Shown here piece by piece: positions 1 through 5,910 of a DNA stretch of 6,888 bases (its first letter is position 1; every line of letters starts with the position of its first letter). Origin of the DNA: Pseudomonadota bacterium (GTDB lineage Bacteria; Pseudomonadota; Alphaproteobacteria; Rhizobiales; Xanthobacteraceae); NCBI GenBank assembly GCA_023392205.1, contig JAEVZN010000422.1:1-6888 (forward strand), written 5' to 3'. The notes under the pieces were generated by a model. It had not been told where the DNA came from. It saw only the letters and a list, made by a program, of their open reading frames with translations, and searched no databases. The translations under genes were made by a program, and so were the position numbers.

Positions 1-1
1 C

Positions 2-790
2 CCGACGGGTTTGCGCGATGCCACCATGCCGGTGGCAGACGGCATAGTGTTCGTGTCACCACATCCGGGACAGGGGCAGATATTGCTGAAATGCATCGAT
101 CCGTCTGTCGCAGACGAGACGAATGCATTATCTGTTGTCCAGGCTCTGGACTTTCTCGATCCTGCGAACGGTTACCGCGATGGACCGGAGGGCTCCAGAT
201 ACTCGGCAGACTTCGTCAAGCGTTTCCGCGAGGCTCAATCGGACCGTGTGACGCGCCTCGACAGCGCCGCCCGCAGCATGATCGAGGAGCGATTGTCGGC
301 GCGAAAGCAGGCCAAAATCAGCGGTGTGCCGGCCGAGAGGCGTAAGGGCGCGCATACATCGGTGATGACGATCTGGCGTACCGATGCCGATCTGCGCTGC
401 TGGGATCCTTCCATCGATCCATCGGACCGCAAGCTCGGCTCGGTCTGGGGCAAAGACCCTTTCGCGACAAATTACGGCGCGGTCGGCTTTGCGCGTTTCT
501 GTACGCCGGAAGCCTGGCTGTCCACCTGGTCGGGCCACTCCTCGCGTGCCAATCTGTTTGCGACCGCGTCGGCGGTGCAGCAGCCCTGTCTGCTGATCGA
601 CTATACCGGCGACAACACGGTGTTTCCCGCTGACTGCGCAAGGATCTTCGAAGCTATCGGGACGTCGCAGAAAATCCGTCAGCGCTTTCGCGGCGATCAT
701 CATGGCCGTGCGTTGGAGAAAGACGAGGTGCCGGGCCGCGTCGAGGCGGCAAAGGCGATCGTGCGATGGGTGCAGGAGACGTTCGCGTAA
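2..790 (+). CDS. Alpha/beta hydrolase, C-terminal part (5' end outside window)
   Basis: The frame is open to the left edge, so the true start lies upstream; a TTG at 11 is probably internal. About 262 residues are visible. Numbered from that TTG, the stretch near residues 10-30 (ADGIVFVSPHPGQGQILLKC) looks like the strand that follows the nucleophile elbow in alpha/beta hydrolases. Residues 50-180 would be a helical cap. LLIDYTGDNTVFP (195-206) resembles the strand carrying the catalytic acid (D201 likely), and GDHHG (228-232) the catalytic histidine loop (H230 or H231). The nucleophile itself must lie in the missing N-terminal part. The substrate is unknown: ester, thioester or C-C bond hydrolysis are all possible. 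It converges on a two-gene VOC unit on the other strand, 21 bases away, so a shared pathway is possible but not shown. The fold assignment is fairly secure; function is not. Confidence 0.7.
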   Translation, partial: PTGLRDATMPVADGIVFVSPHPGQGQILLKCIDPSVADETNALSVVQALDFLDPANGYRDGPEGSRYSADFVKRFREAQSDRVTRLDSAARSMIEERLSARKQAKISGVPAERRKGAHTSVMTIWRTDADLRCWDPSIDPSDRKLGSVWGKDPFATNYGAVGFARFCTPEAWLSTWSGHSSRANLFATASAVQQPCLLIDYTGDNTVFPADCARIFEAIGTSQKIRQRFRGDHHGRALEKDEVPGRVEAAKAIVRWVQETFA

Positions 791-811
791 CGCGTCAGTC
801 GCGCGGGTGTG

Positions 812-1102
812 TCACGCCTTCGTCTTGCCGTCTTCGACGCCAAGCACCGGCTCGTTAGTCGGCGCGAGCCTGATCGAATCCGAGGTAAATGACGTGATCT
901 TGCCATTCAGGCCCGCAGTGAGACAGCCGAACCAGACCGCCTCGCCAAGCCCGGTCGATTCCCGGGTGATCTCAATCTCGCCGTCGAATTCCACATAACG
1001 ATAGCCTGCCAGCACCGGATGCACGCGGCAGCGTTCATTCGTCTCCGCAGCGCGCACCAGCGGCTCGAATTCCGCAACGTCGAGGACGTAGAAACCGCTC
1101 AT
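812..1102 (-). CDS. Small conserved-looking protein of unknown function (96 aa), partner of the VOC gene
   Basis: I do not recognise a family. The start chosen is the ATG at 1102 (MSGFYVLDVAEF), which overlaps the stop of the upstream VOC gene as ATGA. A longer frame reaching 1165 would overlap that gene by 67 bases and adds an arginine-rich, unlikely leader. The 96-residue product is soluble, with no signal peptide or membrane segment. It alternates short hydrophobic stretches with charged turns (YRYVEFDGEIEITRE near 37-51, AVWFGCLTAGLNGKI near 56-70), suggesting a small beta-rich fold. It has two cysteines and one histidine and no obvious metal motif. There is no close ribosome binding site; the AGGAGG at 1125-1130 is 22 bases away, so translation is probably coupled to the VOC gene. 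Coupling suggests a stoichiometric partner or accessory subunit (inference). Confidence 0.72.
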   Translation of the reverse strand: MSGFYVLDVAEFEPLVRAAETNERCRVHPVLAGYRYVEFDGEIEITRESTGLGEAVWFGCLTAGLNGKITSFTSDSIRLAPTNEPVLGVEDGKTKA

Positions 1103-1722
1103 GACGCGGTCACGGGTTGCGCGTCCTCCTGAAGCTTGCGAACGACATCGGCCTTCGCCCGCCACAATTGCTCGATGCTGGACCAGCGTCCGCTGTCTTC
1201 CAGTGTCAGCGCCGCCTCGATGGTCATCTTCGCGTCAACCGCATCCAGCTCTTCCATGTCACGCAGCGAACGAGTGATCTCCAGCGGATAGAAATTCGGA
1301 TCGCGGAAATAGATCGACTCGAGAATTTCGTGCTTCACGAACTGGCTGACTCGTACGCCCTTATCTTCGAGGCGTTTTTGCCAGGCGAGCAATTCTTCTT
1401 CAGTCTCGACACGCCAGGCGGTGTGATTGGCCATCGCCATATACCCGCGCGGGACGACAAGTTCGGGTGGCTGCTCGGTGCCGATATAATAGAAGAAAGC
1501 GATGCAGCTCTCATTGCCGCTTTCGAAGAAGAAGTGAATGAAATCGGCGTGCTGCTCTTTATCGCGGCCCCACCCCTTGGCGGTGATCGCGTGTACCAGC
1601 GGAAGACCCAAAACATCGCGGTAGAATTCGACAGTTTCGCGCAGCTTCCAGGTCGGGCGCGCGGTGTGGTCAACGCCATGCAGCGACAGGCGTCCGGAGA
1701 GTGACGGGGCGAGGGCGGTCAT
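1099..1722 (-). CDS. VOC-fold protein (glyoxalase / extradiol dioxygenase superfamily)
   Basis: A 207-residue cytoplasmic protein. The start is the ATG at 1722, preceded at 6 bases by a strong GGAGGAG; a frame open to 2016 runs antisense-free through the tetR coding region and is not used. The first betaalphabeta unit is marked by LHGVDHTARPTWKLRETVEFYRDVLGLP read in order across residues 14-41, where FYRDVLGLP is the usual VOC signature; the second contains ANHTAWRVE (98-106), KRLEDKGV (117-123) and SIYFRDPNFYPLEIT (136-150). Likely metal ligands are H19, H100 and E148, a His-His-Glu set as in extradiol dioxygenases and several other VOC enzymes. After residue 150 comes a charged helical tail (about 55 residues) not typical of the minimal domain. 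It is shorter than classical two-module extradiol dioxygenases (about 290 residues), so it probably acts as a dimer. Reaction unknown: ring cleavage, isomerisation or lyase chemistry are all known in the superfamily. Confidence 0.85.
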   Translation of the reverse strand: MTALAPSLSGRLSLHGVDHTARPTWKLRETVEFYRDVLGLPLVHAITAKGWGRDKEQHADFIHFFFESGNESCIAFFYYIGTEQPPELVVPRGYMAMANHTAWRVETEEELLAWQKRLEDKGVRVSQFVKHEILESIYFRDPNFYPLEITRSLRDMEELDAVDAKMTIEAALTLEDSGRWSSIEQLWRAKADVVRKLQEDAQPVTAS

Positions 1723-1728
1723 CGCAGG

Positions 1729-1735
1729 CTCCTCC
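1729..1735 (-). promoter_or_regulatory. Shine-Dalgarno of the VOC gene
   Basis: GGAGGAG on the minus strand lies 6 bases before the ATG at 1722. It is the strongest ribosome binding site in the window and decides the start over the ATG at 1737, which lies just before this motif and would make it coding. Confidence 0.8.
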
Positions 1736-1767
1736 ATCCAGCTTTTTGTGCCGGTATTGCTGGACCC

Positions 1768-1796
1768 AGTATCCCGGAATTCGACACAGATGTCAA
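1768..1796 (-). promoter_or_regulatory. Sigma-70-like promoter for the VOC gene and its small partner
   Basis: On the minus strand a perfect TTGACA (-35, 1796-1791) is followed after exactly 17 bases by GATACT (-10, 1773-1768, four of six consensus bases). Transcription would start near 1761, giving a leader of about 39 bases before the ATG at 1722. The -35 box lies inside the inner arm of the inverted repeat at 1774-1823, and the -10 abuts its end. A protein bound to the repeat would therefore cover the -35 and spacer, a typical repressor arrangement. Promoter activity is predicted from sequence only. Confidence 0.65.
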
Positions 1797-1823
1797 TTGG
1801 CTGACATTTGTGACGAATTGCGG
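1774..1823. repeat. Near-perfect 50-bp inverted repeat, candidate operator (or RNA hairpin)
   Basis: Arms 1774-1795 and 1802-1823 are complementary at 19 of 22 positions (mismatches at pairs 1789/1808, 1784/1813 and 1777/1820) around a 6-base centre, ATTGGC. The innermost six pairs are ATGTCA/TGACAT. Each arm also contains its own smaller dyad: GACA-CAGA-TGTC at 1783-1794 (perfect) and GACA-TTTG-TGAC at 1803-1814 (one mismatch). This would suit two regulator dimers arranged symmetrically. The repeat begins directly after the tetR stop codon and ends directly against the -10 of the VOC promoter. No run of T follows on either strand, so it is not a standard intrinsic terminator. The adjacent TetR protein is the obvious candidate ligand (inference). 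A hairpin in read-through mRNA is the alternative. Confidence 0.7.
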
Positions 1824-2582
1824 TCAACCCGCTCCTCGATCGATCAATCCCAGAATATCGCGAATTTCCGCGGTCAGTCCCCGAACATCGTTGGTCGAGC
1901 CCTGTGCAGGGCGCGCGCGCCGGACGCTGTGCATGGCGAGATCGGCAATCCGGTCGGCCACCGCGTCCGCGCTCAATTCGCCGTCCGGTACGAACCACCA
2001 CGCCGTCCAGTTGCACATGCCAATGATTGAAAAAGCTGTGACGCGGCTGTCCACGGCCCGCGCTTCGCCGGATGCAACCGCGTCCTCGATCAGGCGCATC
2101 ATGCCGCCCAGCACCCGCCGCTTGGCTTCGCGATGTCGTGCAAGGATCGGCGCGGGAAGCTCATTCTCGCTGCGGTCGATGGCGATGAAATGCAGCCGTC
2201 GCTCGGTCACCCACATGACGAGATCGTGAGCGGCGGCGCCGATCTTCTGAATTGGCGTCAGGTCGCTGCGCTTCTCGACACTGTCCAGAATACGGGCGGC
2301 CGACACCGTAACGCCAGCGAGCAGTTCCTCAAGCAGCGCGTCCTTGCTTGGGAAATAGTAATAGATGGCAGGCCGACTGAGACCGACAGCGTCGGCCACG
2401 TCCTTCAGGCTGGTGCCCGCAAATCCACGCTGCGCGAACAGGCCCACCGCCCGGTCGAGAACCTCCGAGGAGAGTGCGTCCTTGCGCACACCCGACTTAC
2501 GTCCGGGCTCCTGCGCTCCGCTTCGCGCGCCCCTGACCGGAGCAACTTTGGCAGCAGCTTTCTTGCGCGGCGACGATGGCAT
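1824..2582 (-). CDS. TetR/AcrR-family transcriptional regulator
   Basis: A 252-residue DNA-binding protein, read from the ATG at 2582; a TTG two codons upstream (2588) is an alternative. Residues 1-35 form a basic Lys/Ala/Arg/Pro-rich tail (SSPRKKAAAKVAP and onward) that most TetR proteins lack. Residues 39-85 are the typical N-terminal domain: VLDRAVGLFAQRGFAGTSLK, then DVADAVGLSRPAIYYYFPSK as the helix-turn-helix and following helix. The remainder is the variable helical ligand-binding and dimerisation domain, with a Trp-rich stretch, CNWTAWWFVPDGELSAD, near 190-206 that is seen in a group of TetR proteins with hydrophobic or CoA-type ligands (weak family memory). It follows livF by 13 bases with only a weak ribosome binding site, so it is probably the last gene of the transporter operon. 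The long inverted repeat directly behind its stop codon is a likely binding site; ligand unknown. Confidence 0.9.
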   Translation of the reverse strand: MPSSPRKKAAAKVAPVRGARSGAQEPGRKSGVRKDALSSEVLDRAVGLFAQRGFAGTSLKDVADAVGLSRPAIYYYFPSKDALLEELLAGVTVSAARILDSVEKRSDLTPIQKIGAAAHDLVMWVTERRLHFIAIDRSENELPAPILARHREAKRRVLGGMMRLIEDAVASGEARAVDSRVTAFSIIGMCNWTAWWFVPDGELSADAVADRIADLAMHSVRRARPAQGSTNDVRGLTAEIRDILGLIDRGAG

Positions 2583-2595
2583 GCCCAATGTCCAA

Positions 2596-3303
2596 TCAGA
2601 CTGTCAGCATACGTTCGACGCTTTCCCGCTCGGCCGCAAGCTGTTCTCCCGTCCCCCGCCAGGAGGTCCGGCCCCGCTCCAAGACATAGCAGAAGTCGGC
2701 GATTCGGCTCAGCGCCCGCAGGTTCTTGTCGATGACCAGAAGTGCCAGACCCTCGTTTTTCAGGCGTTGCAGGGTTTGCCAAATCTCCTGCCGGACCAGC
2801 GGCGCCAGCCCCTCGGTGGCCTCGTCGAGAATGAGCAGCAGCGGGTTGGTCATCAGTGCGCGGGAGATGGCAATCATCTGCTGCTCGCCGCCGGATGTTT
2901 GCCATGCCGGGCGGTCGAGCATCTGTTCCAGCTGAGGAAACAAATCGAGCGCGCGCTTCAAATTCCAGCCGCCCTGTGCCGATCCGCGCGCCAGAACCTC
3001 CAGATTCTCGCGGATCGAGAGGCTGGGGAAGAGCTGCCGCCCTTCCGGCACGAGGCCTATCCCGAGCCGTGAGATAAGATGTGGGGGCATGCCGATCAGC
3101 GAGCGGCCGGCGAAGCGGACATCGCCGCCACGATGCGTGAGCCCGCCCATGATCGCGCGGATGGTTGAGGTCTTGCCCATGCCGTTGCGGCCGCAAAGGG
3201 CGACGACCTGGCCCTCTCCGATACGCAAATCGACATCGAACAGGACGTCGATGCGGCCATAGCCACCGGCGAGCGATGTCACTTCGAGCAAAGGCTCATG
3301 CAT
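2596..3303 (-). CDS. livF: ABC transporter ATP-binding protein LivF (branched-chain amino acid / HAAT family)
   Basis: A 235-residue ATPase, the normal LivF length when started at the ATG at 3303 (MHEPLLEV), which overlaps the livG stop by 8 bases; the open frame to 3375 only adds an out-of-family leader. A GGGGA stands about 9 bases before this start. Walker A is GRNGMGKT (38-45). The LivF-type Q-loop region reads LVPEGRQLFPSLSIRENL (84-101). The signature is SGGEQQ (137-142), and Walker B is LLILDEATEGLAP with D160 and E161. At the switch position, where most ABC ATPases have histidine, this protein reads IDKN (K193); LivF proteins commonly lack the histidine (often EQN). It should pair with LivG on the cytoplasmic face of the LivHM permease. 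The family transports branched-chain amino acids, other amino acids, amides, urea or aromatic acids, so the name describes family rather than substrate. Confidence 0.93.
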   Translation of the reverse strand: MHEPLLEVTSLAGGYGRIDVLFDVDLRIGEGQVVALCGRNGMGKTSTIRAIMGGLTHRGGDVRFAGRSLIGMPPHLISRLGIGLVPEGRQLFPSLSIRENLEVLARGSAQGGWNLKRALDLFPQLEQMLDRPAWQTSGGEQQMIAISRALMTNPLLLILDEATEGLAPLVRQEIWQTLQRLKNEGLALLVIDKNLRALSRIADFCYVLERGRTSWRGTGEQLAAERESVERMLTV

Positions 3304-4051
3304 CGTCGTCGTTCCCCAGATACGAGGAGCGCACTTTTGGATCGTTACGGACCTCGTCCGGCTTGCCGCAGGCAATCACCTTGCCATAGGCAAGGACGGT
3401 CACCGTGTCGGCCAAAGCGAATACCGCCTCCATGTCGTGTTCGACCATGACGATCGCGGCCTCGCCCTTGAGCGCCTTCAGAAGCTCCGACATGCGCAGC
3501 GACTCGTCTCGCCCCAGACCTGCCATCGGTTCGTCGAGCAGCAGCAGCCGAGGGTTGGCGGCGAGGGCGGTCGCAATCTCCACCAGCCGCCGGTCGCCGT
3601 GTGACAATGTTTCGGTCGCGGCGCTTTCGACCCCGTTCAAACCCACGGCGGACAGCGCTGATACCGCCCGAGCCGCCACATCCGGAAGCTTGTGCAGTTG
3701 CGTCCAAAATCCGGAGGCGTGGCCCTGCTGGCCCAAGACCCCGATGGCCGGATTGTCAATGGCCGTGAAGCTATGAAAGATTCTGGGGATCTGGAATGTG
3801 CGCCCGATGCCGAGGCGTGCACGCGCCCGGGCCGGCATAGCGGTGATGTCGATATCGTCGAAAATGATCGAGCCGCTATTCGGAACAAGCTGGCCGCCGA
3901 TCTGATTCAGCAGCGTGGTTTTCCCTGCGCCATTCGGGCCGATCACCGCGTGCAACTCTCCCGACAATACGTCGATGGAAATCTCGTCGCTGACCAGCAG
4001 GCCGCCAAGGCGCTTGCAGACATTCCGCGCGGTCAGCAAAGCCGCGGTCAT
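3296..4051 (-). CDS. livG: ABC transporter ATP-binding protein LivG
   Basis: A 251-residue ATPase starting at the ATG at 4051 (MTAALLTARNVCKRLGG), which overlaps the livM stop as ATGA; the frame continues open upstream but there is only antiparallel, out-of-frame livM sequence. Walker A is GPNGAGKT (38-45). The Q-loop is GRTFQIPRIF with Q87. The signature is LSHGDRRLVEIA (149-160), replacing the usual LSGGQ; LivG proteins typically carry an LSxG-type variant. Walker B is LLLLDEPMAGLG with D173 and E174. The switch histidine is H205 in VMVEHDMEAVF. Just before the end come AYGKVIACGKPDEVRNDPKVRSSYLG as the usual LivG tail elements (221-246), ending in an acidic NDDDA. It has the conserved switch histidine that its LivF partner lacks, so the two ATP sites are probably not equivalent. 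Confidence 0.93.
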   Translation of the reverse strand: MTAALLTARNVCKRLGGLLVSDEISIDVLSGELHAVIGPNGAGKTTLLNQIGGQLVPNSGSIIFDDIDITAMPARARARLGIGRTFQIPRIFHSFTAIDNPAIGVLGQQGHASGFWTQLHKLPDVAARAVSALSAVGLNGVESAATETLSHGDRRLVEIATALAANPRLLLLDEPMAGLGRDESLRMSELLKALKGEAAIVMVEHDMEAVFALADTVTVLAYGKVIACGKPDEVRNDPKVRSSYLGNDDDA

Positions 4052-4986
4052 GGCGCCACCAGACGACGCAGTGCGACAAACAATCCGTCGCGGATCAGCA
4101 GCACACGCGCAATGACGGCAAGACCGACATACATCGCCCAGAAATCGGTATAGTGCGAGATAATCTCGACCAGGATGAGAAAGATCGCGGCGCCTGCAAC
4201 AGCACCGTAAAGGGTGCCGGCCATACCAAGGATCACCATGATCAGCAATTCTGCTGAGAGATGCCAGCTCAGCACCGAAGACGGCGCGATATAGAGTGTG
4301 AGATTGGCTGACAATACCCCGGCAAGGCCTGCAATCGCGCCGGAGATCGTGAATGCGGTGAGGCGCAGCCAGTAATTCTCGATGCCGGAGGCGGCCGAGC
4401 GCATCTCGTCGTCGCGCGCGGCCTGCAGGGCAGAGCCGAAAGCGGCTCCCGCCGCACGGCGCGCGAAAAAGACAGTCGCCACAAGAATCGCGACGCACAG
4501 AAGGAAAAAAGCGCGCGGATCGTCCAGCGGCAACCCCGCCAGTGTGGATCGTCCGGGCAAACGGAAGCCATCCGCGCCGCCCAAGCCAGGTACGGCGTTG
4601 GCTCCGTAATAAAACATCTGGGCGAAAGCCAGCGTGATCATGATGAAATAGACGCCCGTAGTACGCAGCGCCAGCGCTCCAATAATGAGCGCCGCGAGGG
4701 CTGCCGCACCAACGGCAAGCGGCCATACGATCAGGCCTTCGCCGTAGCCCGACAAGGCCATGGCACCGGTGATATAGGCGCCGAGGCCAAAGAAGGCCGC
4801 GTGTCCCAGACTGACGAGACCCGCATAGCCGAGCACGATATCTACTGCGACCGCGGCCAGGCCCATGATTGCTATGCGACTGACAAACCGCAACACTGTC
4901 TGGTCGCCGAACAGCACAAGCGCTGCAATCGCGATTGCGGCAACGCATACCGCCGCTATCCGCCAGGACAAGTGTGTTCCGATCAT
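4048..4986 (-). CDS. livM: ABC transporter permease LivM
   Basis: A 312-residue inner-membrane permease, close to typical LivM length. It starts at the ATG at 4986, overlapping the livH stop as ATGA. Hydrophobic segments lie near residues 10-27, 32-53, 60-79, 85-107, 111-127, 158-175, 207-230, 245-276 (long enough for two) and 283-298. The LivM hallmark GYAGLVSLGHAAFFGLGAY sits at 53-71. The cytoplasmic coupling loop that contacts the ATPase is around 184-206 (SALQAARDDEMRSAASGIEN and following), just before the conserved SGAIAGLAG. It forms the translocation pore together with LivH. Confidence 0.93.
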   Translation of the reverse strand: MIGTHLSWRIAAVCVAAIAIAALVLFGDQTVLRFVSRIAIMGLAAVAVDIVLGYAGLVSLGHAAFFGLGAYITGAMALSGYGEGLIVWPLAVGAAALAALIIGALALRTTGVYFIMITLAFAQMFYYGANAVPGLGGADGFRLPGRSTLAGLPLDDPRAFFLLCVAILVATVFFARRAAGAAFGSALQAARDDEMRSAASGIENYWLRLTAFTISGAIAGLAGVLSANLTLYIAPSSVLSWHLSAELLIMVILGMAGTLYGAVAGAAIFLILVEIISHYTDFWAMYVGLAVIARVLLIRDGLFVALRRLVAP

Positions 4987-5876
4987 CGCGGCTTCCCGAA
5001 AATGCCGAAGGGGCGCCAGATCAGCGTGATGGCCATGAGGAGATAGATCGACATATTGGCGAGCGCAAAGCCCGTCGTGTTTCCGAATGCCAGCGGCAGG
5101 TAGGTGCGGCCGAACACGTCGACGAAGGCGACCATAAGTGCCCCCACGAGCGCGCCTGCGATGGAACCGAGGCCGCCGATAATGACAACGACCAGAGACT
5201 GAATCAGAACCGAGTCGCCCATGCCCGATGTCACGGCGATCAGGGGTGCGGTCATGATGCCGGCAATGCCGGCGAGAATTGCCACCAATGCGAAGACGCC
5301 TGCGCCGAGCCGATCGACATTGGCGCCCAGGGCCTGCACGACGGCGCGGTTATCGGCGCTGGCGCGAATAAGCCCGCCGGTGCGGGTGCGGGCGATCAGA
5401 TACCAGATGACCAGCCCGATGACGATGGCGACCGCGGTAATGACCAGCCGATAGGTCGGATAATACAGATCGCCGATCACGACATGTCCGGAGAGAATGT
5501 CGGGCAACGGCACATAGACCGGATCCCGGCCCCAGATCATCATCACCAAATCGTTGAAAACGAGGATCAGCCCGAATGTGGCCAGCACCTGTTCGAGATG
5601 GTCGCGCAGATAGAGCGGTCGGATGATCACCCGTTCGATGAGAATGGCGACAATGGCAAGGCCTGTGAGCGCCCCGACCCAGGCCACAAGCCCGCTCTCG
5701 GTCCGCGCGATGATTGCCGCATAGAAATACGCAGCCAGCATGAAAAAGGAACCATGCGCCAGATTGATCAGGCGCATGGTACCGAAGGCGAGGGTAACGC
5801 CGACGGCCATCAGAAACAGCATCAGTCCCAGTTGCAGAGCGTTAAACGATTGCTCCGCAAGGAAAGCGAGCGACAT
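4983..5876 (-). CDS. livH: ABC transporter permease LivH
   Basis: A 297-residue inner-membrane permease of normal LivH length. The start is the ATG at 5876, since no in-frame start exists in the 34-base gap behind the binding-protein gene; no convincing ribosome binding site precedes it. LivH hallmarks are present in order: a first helix near 12-31, INLAHGSFFMLAAYF (37-51), IERVIIRPLYLRDHLEQVLATFGL in pieces across 80-103, the coupling loop RTRTGGLIRASADNRAVVQALG (163-184), and the Gly-rich helix VVVIIGGLGSIAGALVGAL (229-247). The C-terminus ends in LIWRPFGIFGKP, which is standard for the family. It partners with LivM to form the pore. Confidence 0.93.
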   Translation of the reverse strand: MSLAFLAEQSFNALQLGLMLFLMAVGVTLAFGTMRLINLAHGSFFMLAAYFYAAIIARTESGLVAWVGALTGLAIVAILIERVIIRPLYLRDHLEQVLATFGLILVFNDLVMMIWGRDPVYVPLPDILSGHVVIGDLYYPTYRLVITAVAIVIGLVIWYLIARTRTGGLIRASADNRAVVQALGANVDRLGAGVFALVAILAGIAGIMTAPLIAVTSGMGDSVLIQSLVVVIIGGLGSIAGALVGALMVAFVDVFGRTYLPLAFGNTTGFALANMSIYLLMAITLIWRPFGIFGKPR

Positions 5877-5910
5877 GGTGACGGCCGGATGTGCGTGAGG
5901 AGATCGTCGC

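Noticed and set aside
533..547. GHSSR in the hydrolase as a nucleophile elbow (GxSxG-like)
   Set aside because: The last position is Arg, not Gly, and the motif lies just before the catalytic-acid strand, too late in the fold; the true nucleophile should be in the missing N-terminal part.
1774..1823. Inverted repeat as an intrinsic terminator of the transporter-tetR operon
   Set aside because: No run of T follows the stem on either strand and the stem is AT-containing with a promoter embedded in it; an operator fits better, though an mRNA hairpin is not excluded.
1723..2016. A possible N-terminal extension of the VOC protein (open to 2016)
   Set aside because: It would run through the end of tetR out of frame and across the promoter and inverted repeat, and it ignores the strong ribosome binding site at 1729-1735.
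4052..4948. A possible long N-terminal extension of LivG (open to 4948)
   Set aside because: The extension is Arg/Cys/His-rich low-quality sequence antiparallel in meaning to nothing, reading livM out of frame; the ATG at 4051 gives a standard LivG with an ATGA overlap.
5877..5910. Hairpin between the binding-protein gene and livH that would raise binding-protein expression
   Set aside because: Such intercistronic hairpins are common in transporter operons, but this 34-base gap shows only a 6-base CGGCCG self-complement and no convincing stem-loop.
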